From an uncultured Collinsella sp. (lineage in GTDB: Bacteria > Actinomycetota > Coriobacteriia > Coriobacteriales > Coriobacteriaceae): DNA of 34,665 nucleotides. The notes below the pieces were generated by a model. That model made no database searches, was not told where the DNA came from, and was given only the letters and a program-made list of their open reading frames with translations. The stretch's first letter is position 1. Each line of letters begins with the position of its first letter. Location of the stretch: the NCBI GenBank assembly GCA_902493125.1, contig CABUOF010000017.1:1-34665 (forward strand), in the 5' to 3' direction. Shown here one piece after another: positions 16,839 to 24,868 of this stretch. Made by a program: the position numbers and the translations under genes.

Positions 16839-18194
16839 TTAATACACGCGATCGTTGAGCGTACTCCAGAGCTTCTTGGACTCAGCCATGGTCCACGCGT
16901 TGATCTTGTCCTCATCAATGCCAACGAACTCGCGATCCTTGTACAGGACGCGGCCGTTGATGATGGTGGTGCAGCAGTTTTTGCCCATCATGCCAAAGAG
17001 CATGTGACCGTCGATGTTCTCCTCGCTCAGCGGCGTAAAGGGCTTGTAGTCCATAACGATAACGTCGGCGGCAGCGCCGGCCTCGAGCACACCGAGCTTG
17101 CGATCGAAGTACTTGCTCGCCATCTTGGCGTTGTTCTCGAACAGCATCGTCATGGCCTCGCACCAGCCCACGTTGGGCATGGCGGCGTTGTGGCGCTGAA
17201 TAATCAGGAAGACCTTAAGGCTCTCGAGCATATCGTGGGTGTAGGCGTCGGTGCCCATGCACACGGGGATGCCGCGGCGGAAGAACTCGAGCACGGGGGC
17301 GCAGCCCACGGCGTTGCCCATATTGGATTCGGGGTTGTTGACCAGCCAAGTGCCGGACTCCTTGACGATATCCATCTCGGCAGGCGTCACGTGGATGCAG
17401 TGGCCGAGCATGGTGTCGGGACCCAGCAGGTTGTGCTGTAGCAGGCGCTCGACGGGGCTGATACCACCGCGGTTGAGGCGGGAATCCCACACGTCGTTCA
17501 TGCCCTCGCACACATGGATGTGGAAGCCGGTCAGGCCGTTGTTGGCCTCGGCCATCTTATCCATGGTCTCGTCCGAAAGCGTAAAGGTAGCATGTCCGCC
17601 AAACATGGCGGCGATCATGTGGTTGTCGTTATCGCGACGCTCCTTGGCGGCCCACTGGGCAAATTCGGCGTTCTCGGCAATGGCCTGGTCGCACTTTTCC
17701 TGGCCGCGGCGATCGGAGACCTCGTAGCACAGGCACGAACGCATGCCCAGCTCCTGAGCTGCATCCTTAATGGTAAAGAGGCTTCCCGGGATCTCGCAGA
17801 AGCTCGCATGGTGATCGAAGATCGTGGTGACGCCATCACGGATGGAGTCCAAAATCGTGGCATAGGCGCTGGCCTTGGTGCCGTCGAGCGTCAGGTTGTC
17901 GTCGATCTTCCACCACTGCTGCTCAAGATTCTCCAGGAAGTTGGTGGGGTTGCAGCCCTTAATGGCAAGGCCGCGGGCCAGACCCGAGTAGATGTGGGTG
18001 TGGCAGTTGATGAGTCCGGGCATGATGAGGTTGCCCCGGGCATCGACGTACTCGGCATCCGGGTACTTGGCCTTGAGCTCGCGCTCGGGGCCCACTTCGA
18101 CGATCGTATCTCCGTCAATGGCGACCGCACCGTTTGGAATGAACGGGGTCTGAGCGTTGCGGGTAAAGACGGAACCGTTAGCGACCAGAAGCAT
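16839..18194 (-). CDS. ssnA: SsnA-type amidohydrolase (purine catabolism)
   Basis: A 451-aa metal-dependent hydrolase of the amidohydrolase/chlorohydrolase superfamily, the family of guanine and cytosine deaminases. The metal ligands are visible: HTH (65-67), the His in GFHIHVCEG, the His in LGHCIHVT, and the Asp in GTDAYTHDM. It is the SsnA partner of YgfK in purine clusters; the exact substrate is not settled from sequence. The frame also has an ATG six codons upstream (18,212), but GGGAG lies 7 nt before the ATG at 18,194 and none suits the earlier codon. It is preceded by a 195-bp gap with three hairpins and followed by ygfK. Confidence 0.9.
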   Translation of the reverse strand: MLLVANGSVFTRNAQTPFIPNGAVAIDGDTIVEVGPERELKAKYPDAEYVDARGNLIMPGLINCHTHIYSGLARGLAIKGCNPTNFLENLEQQWWKIDDNLTLDGTKASAYATILDSIRDGVTTIFDHHASFCEIPGSLFTIKDAAQELGMRSCLCYEVSDRRGQEKCDQAIAENAEFAQWAAKERRDNDNHMIAAMFGGHATFTLSDETMDKMAEANNGLTGFHIHVCEGMNDVWDSRLNRGGISPVERLLQHNLLGPDTMLGHCIHVTPAEMDIVKESGTWLVNNPESNMGNAVGCAPVLEFFRRGIPVCMGTDAYTHDMLESLKVFLIIQRHNAAMPNVGWCEAMTMLFENNAKMASKYFDRKLGVLEAGAAADVIVMDYKPFTPLSEENIDGHMLFGMMGKNCCTTIINGRVLYKDREFVGIDEDKINAWTMAESKKLWSTLNDRVY

Positions 18195-18300
18195 GGATGC
18201 TCCCTTCAACATCAGAGGCGGGGTTTGACACCTCTGACATGGCGGAGTGCGAAGCGCCGGCCTACACCGGAAACGGGCCCTCTCCCGTCAACGCTTCACC

Positions 18301-18372
18301 AAAGGGACAAGCCCTTTGAAGTGCGGCTTGGCGCCGCATGGCGTCGGCGGACGAGGCGATGCGTCCGCCGAC
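18301..18372 (-). promoter_or_regulatory. Three consecutive hairpins between the purine permease and ssnA
   Basis: Three inverted repeats follow each other: AAAGGG-ACAAG-CCCTTT (18,301-18,317), TGCGGC-TTGGC-GCCGCA (18,322-18,338) and a 10-bp perfect stem GTCGGCGGAC/GTCCGCCGAC (18,343-18,372). None has a T-run. They lie in the 195-bp space after the permease stop and before ssnA. They may set the ratio of transporter to enzyme messenger by processing or partial termination. Confidence 0.5.
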
Positions 18373-18389
18373 GAATAGCACCGAATTGG

Positions 18390-19784
18390 TTACTTCTTGC
18401 TCTCGGGCAAGACCAGATCCACGGCAGCGTCCTTGGCAGCATCGATGTGCTGAGCCACGACCGGCGTCTGCGGAAGGATCAGGTTAAGGACAATGGCCAT
18501 GATGGCGGTGGGGGTTACGGCATTGGAGCCGATGACGGTGGACACCCAGGCGGGCATACCCTCGCCGGCAAGGCAACCGCTGGCCATCCAGATACCCAGG
18601 CCAAAGACGACGGAGGTGCCGACGATAGTGGTAGTGCGCTGCGTGAGGCCCTCGCGGGTGAACATGCGCACGCCGTTCATGGTGATGGTGCCAAAGACGC
18701 CGACGGTCGCGCCGCCGATGACGGGCTGCGGGATAGCGGAAAGAACGGCAGAGAGCTGCGGGAACAGACCGGCGATGGCAAAGACGGCCGCGATGATCAC
18801 AAAGACCCACTTGTTGACGACCTTGTTGGAGCAGATGATGCCCACGTTCTGGCCAAGGGCGCTGGTGGGAAGACCGCCCAGCAGGCCGCCGACCATAGAG
18901 GTGAGGCCCTGGGACACGATAGCGCCGGAGAGCTCGCGCTCGGTGGGCATACGGTCGATGGAGCCCAGGCAGGCGGCGGAGACGTCACCGATAACCTGAA
19001 TAGCAACCATGGGGAACACGACAGCGAGGGTAATGCAGACCTCGGGATCAAACTCGAGCGCGTAGGGCATGAGCTTGGGAAGGGCGAAGACCTGAGCGGT
19101 GGCGACGCTGGAGAAGTCGATCATGCCAAAGGGGATGGAGACGATCATGCCAACGATCATGCCAAAGAACACGGATCCCAGCTTGAGCGTGCCCTTGCCA
19201 AAGTTGGCGAGCGCAAAGACCACGGCGAAGGTGATAAGAGCGACGCACCAGGCCTGCGGGGTACCCCACAGCGGCGTACCCATACCGCCGGCCATATACT
19301 TGACGGCCGTGGGATACAGCGAAACGCCGATGGAGAAGATGACCGTACCGGTCACGACGGGCGGGAACAGCCACTTGATCTTGCTGTAGGCCAGACCAAA
19401 GAGGACCGCGACGGCGCCGCCGACGATCTCGCCGCCCAGCAGCGCACCAAAGCTAAAACCCGAGGCACCCATGGCCTGCAGGGCCGGCAGGAACGCGAAC
19501 GAAACGCCCATGACGATGGGCAGGCCGCCGCCGATGCGACGGAAGGGAGCGAAGGCCTGAAGGGCCGTATCGATCGCCGAAAGAATGAGGGCGACCTGGA
19601 TGATGTCGGTGCTCTGCTGGCTATTAAAGCCGTAGACGCCGGCCATGATGACCGCCGGGGTAATGATGCCGGCAAACGATGCCAGTACGTGCTGAAGGGC
19701 ACACGGGATCATTTCCTTAACGGGAGGCATGCCTTCGCGAGTGAACAGGGCTTCAGTGCCGTTCGTAACCGTCTCCTGGGTCAT
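18390..19784 (-). CDS. NCS2 (nucleobase-ascorbate) family purine permease
   Basis: A 464-aa inner-membrane purine transporter of the NCS2/NAT family (PbuX/UacT/XanQ relatives), expected to import urate, xanthine or another purine by proton symport. It is highly hydrophobic with about 14 predicted membrane segments. The family signature Q-N-x-G-x4-T appears as QNVGIICSN (312-320), with Asn where Thr is usual. The membrane-segment 8 motif reads QVIGD (263-267), where most family members have Glu at the first position. It is the first gene of the operon, has GGTGG just before the ATG, and is divergent from the YheO-type regulator. The precise purine is inferred from the neighbours. Confidence 0.88.
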   Translation of the reverse strand: MTQETVTNGTEALFTREGMPPVKEMIPCALQHVLASFAGIITPAVIMAGVYGFNSQQSTDIIQVALILSAIDTALQAFAPFRRIGGGLPIVMGVSFAFLPALQAMGASGFSFGALLGGEIVGGAVAVLFGLAYSKIKWLFPPVVTGTVIFSIGVSLYPTAVKYMAGGMGTPLWGTPQAWCVALITFAVVFALANFGKGTLKLGSVFFGMIVGMIVSIPFGMIDFSSVATAQVFALPKLMPYALEFDPEVCITLAVVFPMVAIQVIGDVSAACLGSIDRMPTERELSGAIVSQGLTSMVGGLLGGLPTSALGQNVGIICSNKVVNKWVFVIIAAVFAIAGLFPQLSAVLSAIPQPVIGGATVGVFGTITMNGVRMFTREGLTQRTTTIVGTSVVFGLGIWMASGCLAGEGMPAWVSTVIGSNAVTPTAIMAIVLNLILPQTPVVAQHIDAAKDAAVDLVLPESKK

Positions 19785-19871
19785 TTGACCACCAATCCTC
19801 GAAGTAGTTGTTTTCGCATCTAACGCTCTATTGTGACGCAGTGCGGGGTTGAGGTTGTGCCTTCATTGCAT

Positions 19872-19900
19872 ATCGTATTAAAGATGATTCTCATTCTCAA
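19872..19900 (-). promoter_or_regulatory. Candidate sigma70 promoter of the purine operon
   Basis: On the minus strand TTGAGA (19,900-19,895) and TACGAT (19,877-19,872) are 17 bp apart, matching the consensus hexamers at 5 of 6 and 4 of 6 positions. The site lies ~90 bp upstream of the permease start. The spacer holds GAGAATGAGAATC, a partial direct repeat that could be a regulator site. The 352-bp divergent region (19,785-20,136) holds no gene. Confidence 0.45.
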
Positions 19901-20136
19901 TAATAATTTTTTGTTATCAGACTATTCTTCAGCTGAAACAACGCATTTCCGCAGGTCAAGAAAGTGTCTGGTCAAAATAACATCTAACATTTCTTTTGGT
20001 CAACCGTTTACCGCTAAATTCCTACCGTTCGCCTGCATTACGCAATGTACCTGCGGATATACGAGATGATGGGCAGCGTGTTACCATGATAAAAAATTGT
20101 TATGAACATTTCCGATTTCACCCAAAGGAGTTGCCC

Positions 20137-20793
20137 GTGAACGAGACCGTACGTCGCTTTTTGCCGATGGTCGATTTTCTGGAGCAGATACTCGGCAAAA
20201 ACAGCGAAATCGTGCTGCACGATTTCTCGGATCCCGACCACGCCATCGTCGATATTCGCAACGGCATCGTGAGCGGCCGCAAGGTCGGCGGTCCCGCCAC
20301 CGATCTGGCACTCAAGATCATGCACGACGCCAAGTATCGCGACCTGCCGTTTATTACGGGCTACGAGGGCCGCGGCGCCGGAGGCAAGACGTTGGAGTCA
20401 GCGACGTACTTTATCCGCGAGCATGACGAGATCGTCGGTATGCTCTGCGTCAACACCGACCTCTCGACCGTGCGTTCCATCAACGCCATGGCGCAGCAGC
20501 TCATGGCGTGCTTCGACGCAGCGCCGACGCGCACGGAGCCCGCCCCTATCGAGGTCGAAAGCCTTTCGGAGTCCACACAGGAGCTCATCGACCGCAGCAT
20601 TGCCGAGTTGCTGAGCGCGCGCGGGCTGGACGTAGCGTCACTTGGTCAGAGCGACCGCGTGGACGTCATTCGCCACCTCAACGGCAACGGGGTGTTCATG
20701 CTCAAGGGTGCCGTGGCCTGCGCCGCCACCGCGCTGGGCATCTCGGAGCCCAGCGTCTACCGCTACCTGCAAAAAGTTCGCAAGGAGGGCTAA
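20137..20793 (+). CDS. YheO-like PAS domain / HTH transcriptional regulator
   Basis: A 218-aa DNA-binding regulator. Residues ~1-115 match the YheO-like PAS domain (FLEQILGKNSEIVLHDF, then GYEGRGAGGKTLESAT and GMLCVNTD), which is thought to bind a small ligand. The C-terminal ~65 residues are a helix-turn-helix of the YheO/DauR type (GAVACAATALGISEPSVYRYL). I chose the GTG at 20,137 because AAAGGAG lies 7 nt upstream and the protein then starts MNETVRRFLPMVDFLEQ like its family; the frame is open further upstream without support. It is transcribed divergently from the purine permease, so it is the best candidate for the regulator of that operon. The ligand is unknown. Confidence 0.85.
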   Translation: MNETVRRFLPMVDFLEQILGKNSEIVLHDFSDPDHAIVDIRNGIVSGRKVGGPATDLALKIMHDAKYRDLPFITGYEGRGAGGKTLESATYFIREHDEIVGMLCVNTDLSTVRSINAMAQQLMACFDAAPTRTEPAPIEVESLSESTQELIDRSIAELLSARGLDVASLGQSDRVDVIRHLNGNGVFMLKGAVACAATALGISEPSVYRYLQKVRKEG

Positions 20794-20837
20794 CGAGCAA
20801 AATGGAGCGCGGCTCCACAAGCGACCCGTCACTTGAC

Positions 20838-20875
20838 AAAAGACCCTGCAGCTCGCACGCGCTGCAGGGTCTTTT
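20838..20875. terminator. Strong bidirectional terminator
   Basis: A perfect 15-bp stem (20,838-20,852 with 20,861-20,875) carries an 8-nt loop. The arms are AAAAGACCCTGCAGC and its complement, so a T-run follows the stem in both directions. It lies between the regulator and ridA, which converge, and should serve both. Confidence 0.9.
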
Positions 20876-20905
20876 TGCATGTCATGTTTAGTTGTTGCCA
20901 ACGCC

Positions 20906-21283
20906 TTAGAGAGCGGCGACGACCTCAATCTCAACCAGACCGCCAGCCGGAAGGGCGGCAACCTGGAAAGCGCTGCGCGCGGGGAACGGAGCCTCGAACT
21001 TGGAGGCATAGATCTCGTTCACGGCAGCGAAGTCGGCAATGTCGGCCAGGTAGACCGTGGTCTTGACGACATCGGCAAAGGTGGCGCCGGCAGCGGTCAG
21101 CAGGGCCTCGACGTTGGCGAGGGACTGCTTGGCCTGGGCCTCGACGCCCTCGGGCATCTTGCCGGTTGCAGGGTCGATGCCCAGCTGGCCGGACAGGAAC
21201 ACCATGTTGCCGGTCTGGATACCAGGGGAATACGGGCCGATGGCTGCGGGTGCGTTATCGGAAGACACGACGGTCTTGCTCAT
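20906..21283 (-). CDS. ridA: RidA-family enamine/imine deaminase
   Basis: A 125-aa YjgF/YER057c/UK114-family protein that hydrolyses reactive enamines and imines released by PLP enzymes, protecting PLP-dependent enzymes. The signature PARSAFQVAALPAGGLVEIE is intact, with the substrate-binding Arg103 and Glu120. I chose the ATG at 21,283 because AAGGAG lies 7 nt upstream and the length then equals the family norm; the open frame extends 25 codons further. It converges on the purine regulator. In related clusters ammonia-lyases produce 2-aminoacrylate-like intermediates, so a link to purine breakdown is possible but not shown. A 12-bp-arm inverted repeat (21,318-21,363) lies in its leader. Confidence 0.93.
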   Translation of the reverse strand: MSKTVVSSDNAPAAIGPYSPGIQTGNMVFLSGQLGIDPATGKMPEGVEAQAKQSLANVEALLTAAGATFADVVKTTVYLADIADFAAVNEIYASKFEAPFPARSAFQVAALPAGGLVEIEVVAAL

Positions 21284-21317
21284 GTTTATCTCCTTACGAT
21301 CAGTTGAGAAAGCGTGA

Positions 21318-21363
21318 GCGCGGCGTTCACACCGGGAGGCACAGTTCGGTCTGAACACCGCGC
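21318..21363 (-). promoter_or_regulatory. Inverted repeat in the ridA leader
   Basis: GCGCGGCGTTCA (21,318-21,329) pairs with TGAACACCGCGC (21,352-21,363) with one mismatch; the inner ACCG/CGGT extends the stem. It lies 35 bp upstream of the ridA start. It could be an operator or a leader hairpin. The rest of the 300-bp gap (21,284-21,583) holds no gene; TATACT (21,546-21,551) could be a -10 box for the next gene. Confidence 0.45.
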
Positions 21364-21583
21364 TTGATTGGGATGGTACTCAAGGTTTCTGTTTGATGCA
21401 AGAATATTATCAGCTTGCGAGAATATTTTATCGCCCAACGGTCTCCCCGAACCGCTGAACGGTTCTCATGTGGAGCAGCCAGTCCAAGCTGCTGAAGACT
21501 TTATCCCGCTTGGAGCACGGGCATCGCCTGCCGCAACGGCGCCACTATACTTTTGAATATCTGAGCATTTTGAAAGGCAGGAT

Positions 21584-24079
21584 ATGACCGCAACCGCCAG
21601 TCGAACCACCAACCGCAGACCCGAGCTTTTAGCGCCCGCCGGAGGGCCCGAGCCCTTTGCCGCCGCACTCGCCGCGGGGGCAGACGCCATCTATTGCGGC
21701 ATGGGCAGCTTCAACGCCCGCCGCAAGGCCACCAACTTTACCGACGAGGCCTTTGAGCAGGCCTGCCGCGCCGCGCATCTAGCCGGGTCGCGCGTCTACG
21801 TCACGGTCAACATCGTCATCAAGCAGTCCGAGATGGGCGATGCGCTGCAACTCATCCACCGCTGCTCCACGCTGGGCGCCGATGCCTTCATCATCCAGGA
21901 CTGGGGTCTGTTCTTTGAGGTCAAGCGCACCATGCCCGGCATCGAAACCCATATCTCGACCCAGGCGAACATCCATGACGACCGCGGAACGCTTTGGTGC
22001 CGCGAACAGGGCGCCGACCGCGTGACTCTCTCGCGCGAGCTCTCCATCGACGAGATCGCCGCCATCCACGACGCCGCGCCCGATGTCGACCTCGAGGTCT
22101 TTAGCCACGGCGCCATCTGCTTTTGCTACTCGGGCCTGTGCCTGCTGTCGAGCTTTGCCATGGCAGGCCGCTCGGCCAACCGCGGCATGTGCGCTCAGCC
22201 CTGTCGCCTGCCTTACGAGCTGATCGACGAGAACGGCCGCTCGCTCTCCCCTGCCGGTCGCGAGCGCGCGCTGTGCCCGCGCGACACCAACACGTCGCAG
22301 CTTGTTCGCCGTCTGTATGACGCCGGCGCCGCATCGCTCAAGCTTGAGGGCCGCATGAAGGCCCCCGATTACGTGTATTCCATCGTCGACGTGTATCGTC
22401 ATCAGATTGATGACATGCTTGCCGATGTTTCGACCTCTAAGGATGAGGACGCCGCTCGCCAGCGCCAACTCAAGCGCTGTTTTAACCGCGACTTTACGCA
22501 CGCCTATCAAGACGGCACCTCGGGCGACGAGATGATGAGCTACGAGCGCTCCAACAACCGCGGCCAGATTGTGGGCACGGTGCTGGGCAGCCGTCTGGCC
22601 AACCGCGATGTACGCGGACTCAAGCCCGACGACCGCCGTCGCCGCGCCGCCATCGCCCGCATTGAGCTGTTTGAGCCCGTGGGCAAGGGCGACCTGCTGG
22701 AGCTTCGCCACGATAACGAGTTTGACCAGTTCCTGACCACCATTGCCGCCGATGATGCCGCTGCCGGCGATGTCATCGAGTGTCGCGTGCCCCGTAGCAT
22801 GCCCGAGGGCTGCCGCGTGCGCGTGATTCGAAGCCAGCGCGCCATTGACGCCGCCGGCGCCGCGCTCAAGCGCGATGTGCTGCGCCGCCGCGCCGTAGAC
22901 GTGTCCGTTGTGGCGCGTCTGGGCGAGCCGTTTGCCGTTACGCTCACCTGTTGCGACGATCCTTCGCTTACGGCCACGGCCACGGGCTTTACCGTCGAGG
23001 CTGCCAAGACCCGCGCCGTCGAGGCATCCGATCTGGTTGAGCACGTCGGGCGCATGGGCTCCTCTCCCTTTGAGGCCGCAAGCTTTGACGTTTCGCTCGA
23101 CGCCGGCTGCGGTATGGGCTTTTCCGCCGTGCACAAGGTGCGCGCCGCCGCTTGTAAGGCGCTGGAAGAGGCCATTCTGGCACCGTACGAGGAGCGCGCG
23201 AAAACGCTCGAGCTGCCGGCGATTGTAACCAGTGATTCCCGCCCCGCGCTCGAGCACTACCGCGATGAGCCGCAGATCTGCGCCACCGTCACCTCGCTCG
23301 AGGCCGCCGAGGCCGCTCGCGCCGAGGGTGTAACGCGCATCTACATGACCACCGATGCACTCGATGCGACCGAGCTCTCCCCCGCCGATGCATTTGAGCA
23401 GGGCATCGTACCCGTGCTCGACGAGGTCTGCCGCGCCGTTGACCACGTACGCGTCGACCCGTGGGTTGTTGCCGGCGCCACGGTCGCTATTGGCAACATC
23501 TCTGAGCTTGCCCTGGCCGCCCAGGTTGGCGCCACGGCCGAGATTCGCTCTTGCCTGCCGGTGCACAACACGCCCTGCATGGAGGCGCTTGCCGAGCGCG
23601 GAGCCGGTGCGTTTTGGCTCTCGCCCGAGATCACACTCGACGAGATTGTCTCGCTCGGCGCCGCCGCGCCCGCGGCTCTGGGCATCACCGTCTTTGGCCG
23701 CCCGCGCGTTATGACGAGCGAGCACTGCATCCTGCAGGTTGCCAACGGCTGTATCCACGATTGTGCCAACTGCCGCCTGCGTGCCCGCAAGCTCTCGCTC
23801 AAGAATATCGACGGCAAGATCATGCCGGTGCGTACCGACATCCACGGCCGCTCACGCCTGTACGACGCCTACCCCATCGACCTCACGCCGCAGGTACCGC
23901 AGTTGCTCGACGCCGGCGTCCGTCATCTTATGGTCGACGGAACCCTGCTCGAGGCCGATGAGATTGGCCGTGCCGTCGCTCGCGTCCGTCGCGCCGTCGA
24001 GGCGGCTCAAGCCGGCCGTAAGCCCGCCGCCCGCCTGCGCGGCGCCACCTCGGGCTGCATGTTTGTGGGAATTAGCTAA
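21584..24079 (+). CDS. U32-family protein, RlhA-like (23S rRNA hydroxylation type)
   Basis: An 831-aa member of peptidase family U32. The family signature is seen at residues 171-190 (EVFSHGAICFCYSGLCLLSS), with further conserved Cys in NRGMCAQPCRLPY; these cysteines are known to bind an Fe-S cluster in U32 RNA hydroxylases. A DUF3656-like middle part follows, as in E. coli RlhA (YdcP), which makes 5-hydroxycytidine in 23S rRNA. TrhP-type tRNA hydroxylases are shorter, so RlhA is the closer match. A second Cys-rich segment near the C-terminus (CILQVANGCIHDCANC) could bind metal. The start ATG has AAAGGCAGG upstream. Only 15 bp separate it from the pseudouridine synthase gene, forming an RNA-modification operon. 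Confidence 0.85.
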   Translation: MTATASRTTNRRPELLAPAGGPEPFAAALAAGADAIYCGMGSFNARRKATNFTDEAFEQACRAAHLAGSRVYVTVNIVIKQSEMGDALQLIHRCSTLGADAFIIQDWGLFFEVKRTMPGIETHISTQANIHDDRGTLWCREQGADRVTLSRELSIDEIAAIHDAAPDVDLEVFSHGAICFCYSGLCLLSSFAMAGRSANRGMCAQPCRLPYELIDENGRSLSPAGRERALCPRDTNTSQLVRRLYDAGAASLKLEGRMKAPDYVYSIVDVYRHQIDDMLADVSTSKDEDAARQRQLKRCFNRDFTHAYQDGTSGDEMMSYERSNNRGQIVGTVLGSRLANRDVRGLKPDDRRRRAAIARIELFEPVGKGDLLELRHDNEFDQFLTTIAADDAAAGDVIECRVPRSMPEGCRVRVIRSQRAIDAAGAALKRDVLRRRAVDVSVVARLGEPFAVTLTCCDDPSLTATATGFTVEAAKTRAVEASDLVEHVGRMGSSPFEAASFDVSLDAGCGMGFSAVHKVRAAACKALEEAILAPYEERAKTLELPAIVTSDSRPALEHYRDEPQICATVTSLEAAEAARAEGVTRIYMTTDALDATELSPADAFEQGIVPVLDEVCRAVDHVRVDPWVVAGATVAIGNISELALAAQVGATAEIRSCLPVHNTPCMEALAERGAGAFWLSPEITLDEIVSLGAAAPAALGITVFGRPRVMTSEHCILQVANGCIHDCANCRLRARKLSLKNIDGKIMPVRTDIHGRSRLYDAYPIDLTPQVPQLLDAGVRHLMVDGTLLEADEIGRAVARVRRAVEAAQAGRKPAARLRGATSGCMFVGIS

Positions 24080-24094
24080 CCGAAAGGCTTACAC

Positions 24095-24754
24095 GTGAAC
24101 GAAGAACCTCAAGTCCTCTACTGCGACGCCTGGCTTATGGCCATCGACAAGCCCGCCGGCATGATTGTCCACGGCGACGGCACCGGCGAGCGCACGCTCA
24201 CCGACTACGCCAGCGACCTGCTGCTGGCGATGGGCGACGGCTTTGCCGCGACCGATATGCAGCCGCTCAACCGCCTAGACCGCGACACCACCGGCGTGGT
24301 GCTGTTCTCGCTCGACAAGCAGACGCAGCCCACCTTTGACCAGATGGTCATCGACCACGCTTTCGAAAAGCACTACCTGGCGCTCGCCGAGGGCAAGATC
24401 GACTGGAACGAAAAGCTCATCGACAAGCCCATCGCCCGCGACCGTCACGACAGCCGCAAGATGCGCGTCGGCGCCAGCGGCAAGCCGTCTCAGACGCGCG
24501 TGAAGGTGCTCAAGCGTCTTAAGAGCCGTCGTGGCCTGCCCACGCGCTCGTATATCGATGTCGAGCTGCTCACCGGCCGCAAGCACCAAATCCGTGTGCA
24601 TCTGGCGAGCGAGCGTCATCCCCTGGTAGGCGACGACCTGTACGGAACGCCGCGTCCCTGCGGCCTGATGCTCCACGCCCACAGCGTGTCCTTCACGCAT
24701 CCCGTAACCGGCGAGCACATCCACATCGAAGCCCCCTGCCCCTGGGAGCCCTAA
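24095..24754 (+). CDS. RluA-family RNA pseudouridine synthase
   Basis: A 219-aa enzyme that isomerises uridine to pseudouridine in rRNA or tRNA. The catalytic motif NRLDRDTTG (59-67) carries Asp62, and TGRKHQIRVHLA is the conserved C-terminal motif. There is no S4 RNA-binding domain at the N-terminus, as in RluA/TruC-type single-domain members. The start is GTG with GAAAGG upstream. It follows the U32 gene by 15 bp, so both act on RNA and are probably co-translated. The target position cannot be assigned from sequence. Confidence 0.92.
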   Translation: MNEEPQVLYCDAWLMAIDKPAGMIVHGDGTGERTLTDYASDLLLAMGDGFAATDMQPLNRLDRDTTGVVLFSLDKQTQPTFDQMVIDHAFEKHYLALAEGKIDWNEKLIDKPIARDRHDSRKMRVGASGKPSQTRVKVLKRLKSRRGLPTRSYIDVELLTGRKHQIRVHLASERHPLVGDDLYGTPRPCGLMLHAHSVSFTHPVTGEHIHIEAPCPWEP

Positions 24755-24793
24755 AACCTGCCGAAAAGGGACAGGTTTATTTTGGCAGGTTTT
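24753..24793 (+). terminator. Hairpin after the pseudouridine synthase gene
   Basis: AAAACCTGCC (24,753-24,762) pairs perfectly with GGCAGGTTTT (24,784-24,793) around a 21-nt loop. The stem begins within the stop codon. A T-stretch ends the stem, which fits a plus-strand terminator with a large loop. Confidence 0.6.
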
Positions 24794-24807
24794 ATCTGGA
24801 CAAACGT

Positions 24808-24849
24808 CAAAACCACCACAAAGGTTCCTGCCCCTTCGCGGTGGTTTTG
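24808..24849 (-). terminator. Hairpin downstream of the DeoR-type regulator gene
   Basis: CAAAACCACC (24,808-24,817) pairs perfectly with GGTGGTTTTG (24,840-24,849). On the minus strand the stem ends in GGTTTTG just after the regulator gene stop at 24,869. It is the convergent partner of the hairpin at 24,753-24,793. Confidence 0.5.
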
Positions 24850-24868
24850 GCCTTACTTCGCCCCGTTG

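Noticed and set aside
11687..19823. Very long open frames on the plus strand opposite the purine operon (for example 11,687-13,714, 13,819-16,467 and 17,514-19,823)
   Set aside because: They are antisense to well-identified enzymes, are low in recognisable domains and arise from GC-rich third positions on the other strand.
19886..19903. Fur or DtxR-like box upstream of the purine permease
   Set aside because: The repeated ATTCTC is a direct repeat, not the inverted arrangement of those sites, and it overlaps a more plausible promoter.
21779..23845. 688-codon open frame on the minus strand
   Set aside because: It is antisense to the U32-family gene, which has the family signature and a good ribosome-binding site; no domain was seen in the antisense frame.
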